From contig JBAYTR010000018.1 of the NCBI GenBank assembly GCA_041675505.1, positions 17,890-81,889 on the forward strand: DNA of 64,000 bases. Reading direction: 5' to 3'. This document shows, one piece after another, positions 33,906 through 43,571 of the stretch. The translations under genes were made by a program, and so were the position numbers. This DNA comes from JAGPCK01 sp041675505 (GTDB lineage: Bacteria; Bacteroidota; Bacteroidia; UKL13-3). Position 1 is the first letter of the stretch; each line of letters opens with the position of its first letter. The notes below the pieces were generated by a model. It was not told the origin of the DNA. It was given only the letters and a program-made list of their open reading frames with translations, and searched no databases.

Positions 33906-34640
33906 ATGAAAAAAATATACCTCCTTATAAGCCTGTTGGCAGCAAGTTGGACAAGTGCCTATGCACAATGTACCCCACGTGCAGGAATGAGCAACTACAT
34001 CGAACCTGAATTTCTGGATAATGCTATTGCGAATACACCATACACTCAAGTGGTTTTTTTCAGGGTGCCTAAAGATACTGTGGTGGACTACAACGGCACG
34101 CCCGTATCAGTAAGCGTACAAAACAGCAAAATTCTGGCTATGGAAGGTATTCCGGCAGGCTTTGTATATAACTGCAATAAAGTTAACTGCAATTTTGCCG
34201 GTGGAAGTAACGGTTGTGCTGTTATAACAGGCACTCCAACACTCGCACAGGTGGGCGACTACCCCATCAAAATCAGGATTCAAACCAACACCTTAATAGG
34301 TGGCAGCATTCCATTCTCACGCATTGACTCAGGCATATACAACTTTAAAATTCTGGCTACTGTTTCTACCGGCCCGCAAATAGGTGAAGGAAAATTGTTC
34401 AGTGTATATCCTAACCCGGCTAACCAATCCATTCAGTTGAAACTGGCCCCCATAAGCAGCACGGGTAAATTAACTGTATGCAACTTGCTGGGCAATGTGG
34501 TAGTGGAAAAAGAACTGAGTGCCTCCACAGTACAAAGTGATGAAAACATAAACAGCAGCCAATGGCCGGCAGGTTTATACCTCATCCAACTGAAATCTGG
34601 CGACAAACTAACCACACACAAGATACTGGTTAAACACTAA
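33906..34640 (+). CDS. Secreted protein with T9SS type A sorting domain
   Basis: A 244-residue protein with signal MKKIYLLISLLAASWTSAYA. The middle (about 50-150) has a putative Ig-like segment with cysteines (YNCNKVNCNFAGGSNGCAV, TGTPTLAQVGDYPIKI), typical of putative Ig domains. The last ~80 residues are a T9SS sorting domain: FSVYPNPANQSIQLKL, NLLGNVVVEKEL, WPAGLYLIQLKSGDK and KILVKH. It would be exported by T9SS and attached or released at the surface. Function otherwise unknown. Confidence 0.83.
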   Translation: MKKIYLLISLLAASWTSAYAQCTPRAGMSNYIEPEFLDNAIANTPYTQVVFFRVPKDTVVDYNGTPVSVSVQNSKILAMEGIPAGFVYNCNKVNCNFAGGSNGCAVITGTPTLAQVGDYPIKIRIQTNTLIGGSIPFSRIDSGIYNFKILATVSTGPQIGEGKLFSVYPNPANQSIQLKLAPISSTGKLTVCNLLGNVVVEKELSASTVQSDENINSSQWPAGLYLIQLKSGDKLTTHKILVKH

Positions 34641-34643
34641 GCT

Positions 34644-36956
34644 TTACCTGAACAGGTAACGCATTTGTAAGGTAAAACTGCGGGGAGCATCCATTTTCGC
34701 AGGTCGCAACGCGTATTCATGATTCGCCACGTTGTTCACAAGGAATGCGGCTGTTAATTTATCTGACGCTTTCCAGGCAAATCGCATGTTGTGCACCCAA
34801 TCTCCGCTACCCGTTTTTTTCATGAAGTTGTTTAAACCGGGCACCAGCAACAACAGATAAAAATCAATATTTTCATAGGCTCCGTAATAAAATGCAGAAT
34901 AGCCTACTGAAAAGCGTTTGTATTCAACTTCCATATCCGCTTTTAGTAATTTGCGGTTACGGTAGGGCAAAATATTTTGCAGGTTGATGCTGTCAATACT
35001 TCCTGTATTATCAAAAAAGTCGCCTATGTAATTTCCTGCTTTACGTGCAGCTGTATCTTTATTCAGATTAACGGGATAGCTAAGTGTGGCTCCGCAAAGT
35101 GTGCGCACAAATACCTGCCCTATGCGTCCTTCTCCGGTTACACTCAACTCCATGCCGGCCACCCTTGCACGGCCAATGTTCTTTGGTTTAAATCCGATTA
35201 CGCCCAAAGGATTTTCAAGTGTAGGAGGCTCATGCTGTCCGAAGTTGTATTCAATCAAATTGGTATACTCCATCCAGTAAACCGCATAGTCAACTGAACC
35301 GCTGAACTGATCCACTTTGAATCCTTGTTGCACGCCTACTTCGCCTGTCCATCCCCGTTCACTTTGCAATGACGGGTTAGGAACAATTTTCAAATCAGCT
35401 GCTAAATCCTGCACATAACGTTCTGCCACGGTGGGGAAACGATATCCCTCTCCGTAAGACAAGCGCAAGAAGGTTTGTTTGGCTGCACGGTAATTTAATC
35501 CACCTCGTATCAAAGGCCGCGGAGTGTAACTCACGCCCCCGATAGCATTCAGTTCATAGCGCATACCCGCTACTGCCGACCACCGTTTGTACATATAATC
35601 CAGTTGCGTATACACCGCACCGGAATACCCTTTGAACTTTCCGGGGTAGTTGTTGCTTCGGGCCACCAATGATGTAACATATATGCCACTGGTGCTGATT
35701 AAATTTTTAGTGAGTTTGGTTTTGTAACTGTAATCTACTGAAAACAGATTGGCCTTAGCACCTCGGCCAAGCGGAAATCTGATTTTATCAGCAAAACGCG
35801 TAATATCATAGTGCCGCATTTTTAACAAATGTCGGGTACCATTTTTTTTCTCGTATGTAAAGTGCGGGTCAATGGAAAAAATACGCATGGGAAATTGTTC
35901 TTCATTGCCTGAAAACGGTTTGTACGCTCCTGAATCTGCATTCTCCCACAAGTAAAATCTTCCGGCTTTTTCATACAACACATTGGCATTTAAGCCATAA
36001 CTCAATCCTTCAATTTTCTTTGAACGGTAGCGGGTTTTCACATATGTACGAATGCGGTGTTCATCGTTTTGCTGCAAAAAATTATCGTAAGAAAATACGT
36101 TGCCCGTCCACACCAAATCAAAGTTACCAAATTGTTGCTTATGGGTAAAAAACGTACCTGTTTGGTTGGGTTGCGAACCTGTTTTCCACCAAATCATTTC
36201 CTTGCGTTTGGGGTTCTGAAAAATTGTATGAAAAGTAGACAGTTTGGTCTCGGGAGTTTTACCCGGCCAACCAGTGCGTACATTGATGCTCCCGTTTAAA
36301 GCTGATGAACCATAAAGCACGGAGTTGGTACCTTTAACCACCTCAATTTGTTCAGCTGCCTCAATAGGTAAAAACTTCCATTGCAGATCGCCTGCTTCGG
36401 GTCCCATCAAAGGCATGTCATCCAGCAACACCATTACCCTGCTGCCTGTGTTGTATGAATACCCTACTCCTCCGCGAATGGTCGCTTGTCCGTCCACCAC
36501 GTTTACACCGGGCACACGATTAACTACTGCCGCTAAATCAACCGAGTTGGTATTCACAATAAACTCAGGCTTAATAATGTTCATGGACACTACTTCCTGT
36601 GCTAATTTTTTTTCATGGCGGCTGGCCGAAACCACTACCTGATTGAGTTGATTAACTGCAGGAGTGATTTCTACATCAAGCGTAATATTGGTGGTGGTGT
36701 TAACTGTGCGCATTAACTGCTTGTAGCCTATGCAGGTAAACACCAGTGTGTGCCTGCCTTGTGGCAGTGTGAGTGAAAAACGACCTAAGCTATCCGTAAC
36801 CGAAGTATTTTGTCTGCCCGATTTAACCGAAACCGATTTCACCGGCATCAGGTTATTTGCGTCTTTTACCGTTCCGCTGATGGTCACAGATTGTGCAAAA
36901 GCCACACTATGGCCCAATAACAAGTATATAAAAACTAAAAGAAGGTTAAATCTCAT
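34644..36956 (-). CDS. TonB-dependent outer membrane receptor
   Basis: A 770-residue receptor with signal (LLLVFIYLLLGHSVAFAQ), an N-terminal carboxypeptidase-regulatory-like domain (TISGTVKDANNLMPVKSVSV, DSLGRFSLTLPQGRHTLVF), a plug domain (VVNRVPGVNVVDGQATIRGG, DDMPLMGPEAGDLQW, IEVVKGTNSVLYGSSALNG) and a 22-strand barrel ending MRYLFR. It fits siderophore, cobalamin or metal importers rather than SusC glycan importers, because it is shorter than SusC and no SusD follows. Substrate unknown. It converges on the T9SS-targeted gene with a three-base gap. Confidence 0.9.
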   Translation of the reverse strand: MRFNLLLVFIYLLLGHSVAFAQSVTISGTVKDANNLMPVKSVSVKSGRQNTSVTDSLGRFSLTLPQGRHTLVFTCIGYKQLMRTVNTTTNITLDVEITPAVNQLNQVVVSASRHEKKLAQEVVSMNIIKPEFIVNTNSVDLAAVVNRVPGVNVVDGQATIRGGVGYSYNTGSRVMVLLDDMPLMGPEAGDLQWKFLPIEAAEQIEVVKGTNSVLYGSSALNGSINVRTGWPGKTPETKLSTFHTIFQNPKRKEMIWWKTGSQPNQTGTFFTHKQQFGNFDLVWTGNVFSYDNFLQQNDEHRIRTYVKTRYRSKKIEGLSYGLNANVLYEKAGRFYLWENADSGAYKPFSGNEEQFPMRIFSIDPHFTYEKKNGTRHLLKMRHYDITRFADKIRFPLGRGAKANLFSVDYSYKTKLTKNLISTSGIYVTSLVARSNNYPGKFKGYSGAVYTQLDYMYKRWSAVAGMRYELNAIGGVSYTPRPLIRGGLNYRAAKQTFLRLSYGEGYRFPTVAERYVQDLAADLKIVPNPSLQSERGWTGEVGVQQGFKVDQFSGSVDYAVYWMEYTNLIEYNFGQHEPPTLENPLGVIGFKPKNIGRARVAGMELSVTGEGRIGQVFVRTLCGATLSYPVNLNKDTAARKAGNYIGDFFDNTGSIDSINLQNILPYRNRKLLKADMEVEYKRFSVGYSAFYYGAYENIDFYLLLLVPGLNNFMKKTGSGDWVHNMRFAWKASDKLTAAFLVNNVANHEYALRPAKMDAPRSFTLQMRYLFR

Positions 36957-37163
36957 GTCGGGTAGTTTGAATCAAAAATAGGTTTTTTTAGAAGAAAGTT
37001 ATTACCTCAAATAATGCGGCCTACCGGATATGTATTTGCTCAGATTGTTAAAAAACATCACGCCCGATAAATTACTGACCTCCTGTTTTACTCACCAAAG
37101 TAAGTGTTCCCTCACATTAACACCTTTCAACATTTAAAATTATTATTGCATTCCGAAAAACAC

Positions 37164-37514
37164 ATGAGCAACCCTTTATCGCCCCAAAAACTAGCACACC
37201 TCGAAAACATCCACATCCCACTGTGGTTGTTTAAAGACACCTGCTGGATGCTCCACTTTAAGTTACTCGGCACATTACTCATTTTTCCAACTGTAACTGT
37301 GGCTTTGGTTATTGCCTGGAAAACCCGGAAGGAAAAACGCCTGTTTTACCCCAATTTGGGTGTTGCTTTCTGGATATGCGCCAATTCCATCTGGATGGCC
37401 GGGGAGTTTTTTGAGTTACCCTTTCTTATTCCGTCCCTGGTGTTGTTTGTTGGCGGAATAACCGTTGTTTTGTATCATTTCTGGCTGGTTTACAGAGGAA
37501 AATCAGTTCTGTAA
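37164..37514 (+). CDS. Hypothetical membrane protein, three spans
   Basis: A 116-residue protein from ATG 37164 (MSNPLSPQKLAHLENIHIPL); an upstream in-frame ATG at 37104 adds 20 residues and is less likely. Three hydrophobic segments are visible (LLGTLLIFPTVTVALVIA, LGVAFWICANSIWMAGEFF and LIPSLVLFVGGITVVLYHFW). The start HIPLWLFKDTCWML is seen in small conserved membrane proteins of unknown function. No partner is evident beyond citrate synthase downstream. Confidence 0.65.
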   Translation: MSNPLSPQKLAHLENIHIPLWLFKDTCWMLHFKLLGTLLIFPTVTVALVIAWKTRKEKRLFYPNLGVAFWICANSIWMAGEFFELPFLIPSLVLFVGGITVVLYHFWLVYRGKSVL

Positions 37515-37638
37515 ATTTCTTTTGTGCCTGCTGCTTACCGCTCTGTTGAATTATTTCATCAGTTATTTCCCTTTACCACAAACAAATATTAATTTCGAAC
37601 CGTTTTTCAGTATTCACATAATTCCCTTCCCATTCAGC

Positions 37639-38958
37639 ATGGATAGTTTAAAAGATAAGTTTGCAGAAATAGCACTCCCATTTGGTGCTGACTTGAAACA
37701 ATTTGTAAAAGAAAACGGCAACGTAGTTCTGGGTTCGTATACCGTAGAATCCGTTTATGGAGGTATGAAAGGCATGATTGGCCTTATCACCGAAACCTCT
37801 TTATTGGATGCTGAAGAAGGCATTCGTTTCAGAGGATATTCCATTCCTGAGTTAAGGCAATTGTTGCCCAAAGTACCCGGTGGCACTGAGCCCATGCCCG
37901 AAGGCATTTTTTACCTGATGCTGATTGGTGAAATACCTACCTACGAAGACGCACACAACATTTCCAACAACTGGGCCCGCAGATCCATTGTACCTAAGCA
38001 CGTATTTGACGTACTGGATGCTTTGCCAAAAAGCACCCACCCCATGACGCAGTTCACTACCGCCATTATGGCTTTACAGACTGAATCTGTTTTCGCTCAG
38101 GCTTACCGCAACGGAATCAATAAAAAGGAATACTGGGATCCGATGTACGAGGATGTGATGAACCTGATTGCCCGTTTGCCACGTGTTGCCGCGTACATTT
38201 ACCGCAGAACATACAAAAACAACGAGCATATTGAACCGGATCCTAAACTGGATTGGGCAGCCAACTTTGCTCATATGCTGGGGTATGACGAACCTATTTT
38301 TTATAAATTAATGCGCCTGTATCTCACCATTCACTCCGATCACGAGGGTGGAAACGTATCGGCACACACCACCCATCTGGTGGGTTCAGCATTAAGTGAC
38401 CCTTACCTGTGTTTTGGTGCTGCAATGAACGGCTTAGCCGGACCTTTGCACGGATTAGCCAATCAAGAAGTAATCCGCTGGGTACAGTCCATGCGCGAAG
38501 AGTTGGGTGGTGGTTTACCCAGCAAAGAACAAATTGCTGGTTACATTAAGAAAACCCTTACTGAAGGAAAAGTGGTTCCCGGATACGGACACGCTGTGTT
38601 GCGCAAAACCGACCCACGCTTTACCGCACAGCAGGATTTTGCTAAAACCTATATGCCCGATGATGAATTAGTGAACATTGTTTGGAGAATTTATGAAGTT
38701 GCCCCTCCAATATTGGAAGGAACAGGCAAAATCAAAAATCCTTGGCCAAACGTAGACGCTCACTCCGGTGCGCTGCTCGTTCACTTCGGATTAACTGAGG
38801 CTGATTTCTATACCGTGCTGTTTGGGGTTTCGCGTGCACTGGGTGTAATGGCGTCTTTGCTTTGGGACAGAGCATTGGGCTTACCTATTGAGCGACCAAA
38901 ATCAGTAACCGTTGATTGGTTAAAAAAGAAAATAAATACTACCGGAAGCGCCAATTAA
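37639..38958 (+). CDS. gltA: Citrate synthase, mitochondrial/eukaryotic-like type
   Basis: A 439-residue citrate synthase from ATG 37639; the longer open frame upstream is not needed. It condenses oxaloacetate and acetyl-CoA at the entry of the TCA cycle. Motifs HSDHEGGNVSAHTTHLVGSA, MNGLAGPLHGLANQEV and PGYGHAVLRKTDPRF are those of the mitochondrial-type enzyme rather than the long hexameric GltA of Proteobacteria, and carry the catalytic histidines and the arginine-rich substrate region. A terminator follows. Confidence 0.93.
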   Translation: MDSLKDKFAEIALPFGADLKQFVKENGNVVLGSYTVESVYGGMKGMIGLITETSLLDAEEGIRFRGYSIPELRQLLPKVPGGTEPMPEGIFYLMLIGEIPTYEDAHNISNNWARRSIVPKHVFDVLDALPKSTHPMTQFTTAIMALQTESVFAQAYRNGINKKEYWDPMYEDVMNLIARLPRVAAYIYRRTYKNNEHIEPDPKLDWAANFAHMLGYDEPIFYKLMRLYLTIHSDHEGGNVSAHTTHLVGSALSDPYLCFGAAMNGLAGPLHGLANQEVIRWVQSMREELGGGLPSKEQIAGYIKKTLTEGKVVPGYGHAVLRKTDPRFTAQQDFAKTYMPDDELVNIVWRIYEVAPPILEGTGKIKNPWPNVDAHSGALLVHFGLTEADFYTVLFGVSRALGVMASLLWDRALGLPIERPKSVTVDWLKKKINTTGSAN

Positions 38959-38978
38959 GCGCCACCGTATAAACGTGA

Positions 38979-39012
38979 AGCCCGCACCATTTAATTGATG
39001 CGGGCTTTTTTA
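38979..39012 (+). terminator. Rho-independent terminator after citrate synthase
   Basis: AGCCCGCACCA and TGATGCGGGCT with a six-base loop (one mismatch), followed by TTTTTT, 20 bases after the gltA stop. Confidence 0.85.
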
Positions 39013-39037
39013 TGCTACATAACATGCGGCAAAACTT

Positions 39038-39045
39038 TACTTTTG
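39038..39045 (+). promoter_or_regulatory. Bacteroidota -7 element upstream of the outer membrane barrel gene
   Basis: TACTTTTG matches TAnnTTTG, 33 bases before ATG 39079 and just after the citrate synthase terminator, consistent with a new transcription unit. Confidence 0.45.
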
Positions 39046-39078
39046 CACTACAAAGCACCTGATTTGCGTTACCTTATC

Positions 39079-39783
39079 ATGAAAATGAACATCCGTATTT
39101 GGCTTACCCTGATTGTGCTGAGTTGCACCCTGAATGGCTTTGCACAGGATGAACCCGCAGACCCGGAAATGGAGGCCCTGCTCACCGAATCTCCCAACCG
39201 TAATTTTAAGCTGGGTGTGCGTGGCGGAATTGCTTTCAGTACATTTAACCCCGCAGTATTCAGTAACCCCGCTTTTGCTTTTGGCATTACCGGTGGTGCC
39301 ACTGCCCGCTGGAAGTTTGGTAAAATAAAAGATGCTGAAAGAGAAAACTACCGCTTTGGTTTTGAAGCACAAGCTAATTTCATATACCGCGGCAGCACAT
39401 TCGATAATCTGAACGGTCAGTACAACCGCATTTCACTTTTTTACATTGACCTGCCCTTGTTGGGTATTATGAAGCTGGACAAAAAAGGACGCGTAAAATT
39501 GTTAGGCGGAATTCAAGGTTCTTATTTGGCCAACTCCTCTATATTTATTAAACCTGACCCTTACAAAACAGACACCATCGACCTCAAACTGAAACCTTTT
39601 TCACTAAGTGCTGTGGGAGGTGTGGAATACCGTACGGATGTGGTAGGCATACAATTTTTCATTAAACAAGGCATTACCGATATCAACAAGGGAATGAATG
39701 CCACCACGTACCCCAACCTGTTTCCAACACTGCGCAACGGCTCCATCAAAAATTTCACCTGCGAATTAACCTTTTCATTTTAA
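39079..39783 (+). CDS. Outer membrane beta-barrel protein (PorT-like)
   Basis: A 234-residue protein with signal MKMNIRIWLTLIVLSCTLNG ending FAQ. The remainder alternates hydrophobic and polar residues as in small barrels (FKLGVRGGIAFSTF, FGFEAQANFIYRGSTF, PFSLSAVGGVEYRT, FTCELTFSF with terminal Phe). This fits the outer membrane beta-barrel/PorT family. ATG 39079 is chosen for the signal peptide and because a promoter-like element lies just upstream. Function unknown; it probably shares a transcript with pyrF. Confidence 0.8.
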   Translation: MKMNIRIWLTLIVLSCTLNGFAQDEPADPEMEALLTESPNRNFKLGVRGGIAFSTFNPAVFSNPAFAFGITGGATARWKFGKIKDAERENYRFGFEAQANFIYRGSTFDNLNGQYNRISLFYIDLPLLGIMKLDKKGRVKLLGGIQGSYLANSSIFIKPDPYKTDTIDLKLKPFSLSAVGGVEYRTDVVGIQFFIKQGITDINKGMNATTYPNLFPTLRNGSIKNFTCELTFSF

Positions 39784-39788
39784 CACAC

Positions 39789-40616
39789 GTGAACAAGCAA
39801 ACCCTCGTTAACCACATTCTTCAAAAACAAAACTACCTGTGCGTAGGATTGGATACCGACATTCAGAAAATCCCGGCACACCTTGGCCAAAATACTACAG
39901 GCATGTTGGCTTTTAATAAGCAGATTATTGAAGCGACACTGGAACATTGCGTAGCCTACAAACTCAACACTGCTTTTTATGAATCGCTTGGGGCAAAAGG
40001 CTGGGAGTTAATGCAAGCTACATTGGAACTTATTCCTGCTACTCACTTCACCATTGCTGATGCCAAAAGAGGCGACATAGGTAACACCACCGGTATGTAT
40101 GCCCGTGCTTTTTTTGACAAAAACTCAGGTGGTTTGGAATTTGATTCCATTACAGCCGCACCTTACATGGGCAAAGATTCTCTCGAACCTTTTTTCCAAT
40201 ACCCCGACAAATGGGTGATTGTACTTGGCCTCACATCCAATGCCGGTAGTGCCGATTTTGAGCAGTTACATACAGGCGATAAAAAACTTTACGAAAAAGT
40301 CATCAGTGAATTTTGTACACTTGGTACACCCGATAATTTAATGTTTGTGATAGGTGCCACCAAAGCAGAAACCTTTGCTGAAATACGGGAACTGGCTCCT
40401 GACCATTTTTACTTAGTACCGGGCGTAGGTGCGCAAGGCGGAGATTTGATGACGGTGGCCCGATACGGTATGAACAAAGAAGTAGGCTTATTGGTAAATG
40501 CATCACGCAGCATTTTGTATGCCTCTACCAAAGAAGATTTTGCTGAAGCTGCCCGAAAAGAAGCGGCTGCTTTACATACACAAATGAGACAAAGTTTGGA
40601 CATGTATCTGAAATAA
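39789..40616 (+). CDS. pyrF: Orotidine 5'-phosphate decarboxylase
   Basis: A 275-residue enzyme of the longer PyrF class that converts OMP to UMP. The catalytic motif DAKRGDIGNTTGMYA, the CVGLDTDIQKIP start and the phosphate-binding PGVGAQGGD are clear. The start is GTG at 39789, five bases after the preceding stop; no ATG is available upstream or near. Confidence 0.94.
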   Translation: MNKQTLVNHILQKQNYLCVGLDTDIQKIPAHLGQNTTGMLAFNKQIIEATLEHCVAYKLNTAFYESLGAKGWELMQATLELIPATHFTIADAKRGDIGNTTGMYARAFFDKNSGGLEFDSITAAPYMGKDSLEPFFQYPDKWVIVLGLTSNAGSADFEQLHTGDKKLYEKVISEFCTLGTPDNLMFVIGATKAETFAEIRELAPDHFYLVPGVGAQGGDLMTVARYGMNKEVGLLVNASRSILYASTKEDFAEAARKEAAALHTQMRQSLDMYLK

Positions 40617-40631
40617 ACTTCGAATCTGCCA

Positions 40632-41900
40632 ATGAACGAAAACCTGCTGCACTACATCTGGAAACACCGACTCTTTACCTCTCCTGTTTTAAAAGCTGTA
40701 AGCGGAGAAAATATTCTGGTGCTCAAAGCCGGAGAACATAACCACGATGCCGGACCCGATTTTTTTAATGCCCGAATAAAGGTAGACGATACCGAGTGGG
40801 CAGGCAACGTAGAGCTGCATCTTAAAACCTCCGATTGGGAAAAGCACCGCCACCAAAACGACAAACGCTACCATAACATCATTTTGCATGTGGTGTATGA
40901 GCATGATAAAAACGGAGAACAAAATTGTCCGGTAGTGGAATTGAAATCCTACATCAGCGAAGAGTTGATTCACCGGTACCGCCAGTTAATACTGCCGCAA
41001 CACCGCATCCCCTGTGCCGACCATCTCACTCATATTGATGCATTCACCCTTCGCCATTGGATGGACCGTGTACTTACTGAAAGGCTGCAACACAAGTGCG
41101 AACCCATAGAAGCGCTATTGGCTAAAACACGCAATAATTTTGAAGAAACTTTTTACATCTGGCTGATGCGCGCATTGGGGTTGAAAGTAAATGCAGATGC
41201 ATTTGAACAATTGGCCACCCAGTTGCCACTGAAAGTTTTAGCTAAGCATAAAAGCAATTTACTACAGCTGGAAGCCCTGTTGCTGGGGTGTGCGGGTATG
41301 CTGCCAACCAAAACAAAAGATGAATACGCACGGCAACTTCAGGCTGAATTTACCTTCTTGCAACACAAATATCGCTTAAACATTATGCCACTCGAGCGCT
41401 GGAAGTGGCTGCGTTTACGACCCGGCAATTTCCCGGAACTACGGCTGGCTCAAATGGCCTCGCTCATACACCAAAGTTCTCACCTGCTTTCACGCTTACT
41501 GGAAACAGAAAAAGCTGATGATGCTTTACTCTTCTTTAAAGTACAAGCCTCTGCATATTGGCACAACCATTACCGCTTGGGGGTGGAAAGTGAAACTACC
41601 GTGAGTAAAAAACTGGGTACAACCACCGCCCGCCTATTGCTGATAAATGCGGTGATACCATTTTTGTTTATGTACGGTGAGCGCAAGCACGAACCACACA
41701 TAAAAGAAAAAGCATTAATGTGGCTGGAACACCTGCCTGCTGAACAAAACAGCACCTTACAGGAGTGGGCAAAACTGGGAATAAACGCCCAAAATGCAGG
41801 CGACAGTCAGGCACTATTGACACTACAAAAAGAATATTGTAACTTTACGCGTTGTTTGGAATGTTCCATCGGACATAAAATATTGAACAGTAACGCATGA
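40632..41900 (+). CDS. DUF2851 family protein
   Basis: A 422-residue cytoplasmic protein conserved in Bacteroidota. Family marks are MNENLLHYIWKHRLF, AGEHNHDAGPDFFNARIKVD, WAGNVELHLKTSDWEKHRH and KRYHNIILHVVYEHD, followed by a helical C-terminal half. The GPDFxxA...GNVELH...SDWxxH pattern of conserved His, Asp and Glu suggests a nuclease-like or metal site, but no activity is known to me. It overlaps the next gene by four bases. Confidence 0.85.
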   Translation: MNENLLHYIWKHRLFTSPVLKAVSGENILVLKAGEHNHDAGPDFFNARIKVDDTEWAGNVELHLKTSDWEKHRHQNDKRYHNIILHVVYEHDKNGEQNCPVVELKSYISEELIHRYRQLILPQHRIPCADHLTHIDAFTLRHWMDRVLTERLQHKCEPIEALLAKTRNNFEETFYIWLMRALGLKVNADAFEQLATQLPLKVLAKHKSNLLQLEALLLGCAGMLPTKTKDEYARQLQAEFTFLQHKYRLNIMPLERWKWLRLRPGNFPELRLAQMASLIHQSSHLLSRLLETEKADDALLFFKVQASAYWHNHYRLGVESETTVSKKLGTTTARLLLINAVIPFLFMYGERKHEPHIKEKALMWLEHLPAEQNSTLQEWAKLGINAQNAGDSQALLTLQKEYCNFTRCLECSIGHKILNSNA

Positions 41901-42133
41901 ATACTCGATTACACGATGCAATAAAATTCTTTGTTGAAAAGAATGCCTACGGTGTGTGCAGCACATTGGGCGAGCGCATGGGTATTTCTACCTCACGCAT
42001 ACGCCTGTATTTTATTTACACTTCTTTTATCACAATGGGCTCGCCCATTATCCTCTACCTGATTGCTGCCTTTTGGCTCAACCTCAAAAACTACATGCGC
42101 AACAACCACCGCAATACCCTCTGGGATTTGTAG
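41897..42133 (+). CDS. PspC-domain small membrane protein
   Basis: A 78-residue protein. Its core GVCSTLGERMGISTSRIRLY and FIYTSFITMGSPIILYLIAA match the PspC domain (GVxxGxAxxFGxxxxxxRLxF followed by a membrane span), though it lacks the usual double-glycine form. PspC proteins act in envelope stress in other bacteria; here only the domain is seen. It ends an operon with DUF2851 and is followed by a bidirectional terminator. Confidence 0.75.
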   Translation: MNTRLHDAIKFFVEKNAYGVCSTLGERMGISTSRIRLYFIYTSFITMGSPIILYLIAAFWLNLKNYMRNNHRNTLWDL

Positions 42134-42188
42134 AAAAAAACTCCACTCAAAAACTTTTACAATTGTTATTGAGCATATTTCCATAAAC

Positions 42189-42214
42189 AAAAGAGGCCCT
42201 TTCGGGCCTCTTTT
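42189..42214. terminator. Bidirectional terminator between convergent genes
   Basis: AAAAGAGGCCC-TTTC-GGGCCTCTTTT is a near-perfect stem with A and T runs on both sides, serving the PspC gene on the plus strand and the aminopeptidase gene on the minus strand. Confidence 0.9.
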
Positions 42215-42218
42215 GTTA

Positions 42219-43508
42219 TTAACTGTTCATCAGTTGTTCAATGTGATCTGCCTCAATAGGGATGTGCTCCATCAGGTCCACACAACCGTTTTCAGTTATC
42301 AGCACTTCATTCTCTAAACGAATGCCTATGCCTTCTTCTTTAATGTAAATTCCGGGTTCGCAAGAGAACACCATGTTGGGTTTCATTTGCTCGTACCGCA
42401 TACCTACGTCATGCACATCTATACCCAGAAAATGCGATGTGCCGTGATAGAAATAATTACGGAACAACGGAGCTGAAGGGTTTTGTTTTTTCACATCGTC
42501 AGCCGTAAATAAACCAAGCGCGATAAGTTGTTCCTCGCATACTTTCTCTACCTGTTTCTGATACTCCATTAGCATTACACCGGGTTTCAGCATTTTTTTC
42601 GCTTCCCGCTGCACGTGCAATACCGCATTGTACACTGCTTTCTGACGAGGGGTAAACTTACCATTCACAGGAATAGTGCGTGTCATATCCGAAGCATAAT
42701 TGGCATAATCAGCACCGGAGTCAATGAGCACCAGTTCACCGTCTTCACAACGGTTGTTGTTATCTACATAGTGTAGTATACAAGCTCTTCCACCTGAAGC
42801 AATAATGGGAGAGAACGAATGCCCTGTAGCACGATTGCGAATGTACTCATGGATAATCTCTGCTTCAATCTCGTATTCCATTACGCCCGGTTTTACAAAC
42901 TTAAGCAGGCGATGAATCATTTTCTCTGATATGGCAATAGACTCCCGCATAATGTCCAGTTCATACGTTGACTTTATGGAGCGCAAACGATGCATTACAG
43001 GAGCTGATCGCAAATAGGTATGCAAAGGGAATTTCTGTTTGAGCTCATGTGCAAATCGTAAATCCTTGTAATACGTAGTATTTCCTCCCCTGTCGTTTTC
43101 GTTCAGGTTGAGGTAGATGTTCTCCGCATAATTGATAACGGCTTTGGAGAGTGTTTCAAACTCATCTGTATAAAAAATATTTTGTATGCCTGAAACACTT
43201 TGCGCTTCAGCAACTGTGAGTTTATGTCCGTACCATTTTTCAATATGCTCGTTACTCCGTTTTACAAACAATGCTTCCTTGTAAGCCTCCACAGGGCAAT
43301 CAGGGAACAACACCAAAATGGTATCTTCCTGATCTACTCCGGTGAGGTAAAACAAATCTGAATTTTGTTTGAAATCAAAATTGGCGTCACCATTTTTAAG
43401 TTGTTCATCGTTGGAATTGAAAATAGCAATAGAGCCCGGCTTCATCTGTTTGCAGAAGTTGGCCCTGTTGTTTTTAAACAGCTCATTGTTTAGCTGATGA
43501 TATTTCAT
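42219..43508 (-). CDS. pepP: Xaa-Pro aminopeptidase (aminopeptidase P, M24B)
   Basis: A 429-residue dinuclear metallopeptidase that removes N-terminal residues preceding proline. The N-terminal creatinase-like domain (ANFCKQMKPGSIAIFNSNDE, DLFYLTGVDQEDTILVLFP) is followed by the pita-bread domain with metal ligands in LIDSGADYANYASDMTRTI (Asp, Asp), GTSHFLGIDVHDVG (His), EPGIYI (Glu) and GIRLENEVLI (Glu). All ligands are in place. It could supply proline to the proline dehydrogenase elsewhere in the window. Confidence 0.93.
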   Translation of the reverse strand: MKYHQLNNELFKNNRANFCKQMKPGSIAIFNSNDEQLKNGDANFDFKQNSDLFYLTGVDQEDTILVLFPDCPVEAYKEALFVKRSNEHIEKWYGHKLTVAEAQSVSGIQNIFYTDEFETLSKAVINYAENIYLNLNENDRGGNTTYYKDLRFAHELKQKFPLHTYLRSAPVMHRLRSIKSTYELDIMRESIAISEKMIHRLLKFVKPGVMEYEIEAEIIHEYIRNRATGHSFSPIIASGGRACILHYVDNNNRCEDGELVLIDSGADYANYASDMTRTIPVNGKFTPRQKAVYNAVLHVQREAKKMLKPGVMLMEYQKQVEKVCEEQLIALGLFTADDVKKQNPSAPLFRNYFYHGTSHFLGIDVHDVGMRYEQMKPNMVFSCEPGIYIKEEGIGIRLENEVLITENGCVDLMEHIPIEADHIEQLMNS

Positions 43509-43571
43509 TGTATCTGAATTTAGGTTACAAATGTAAGGAAAAGCTATATTTGAGGCGTATAATCAATAAAA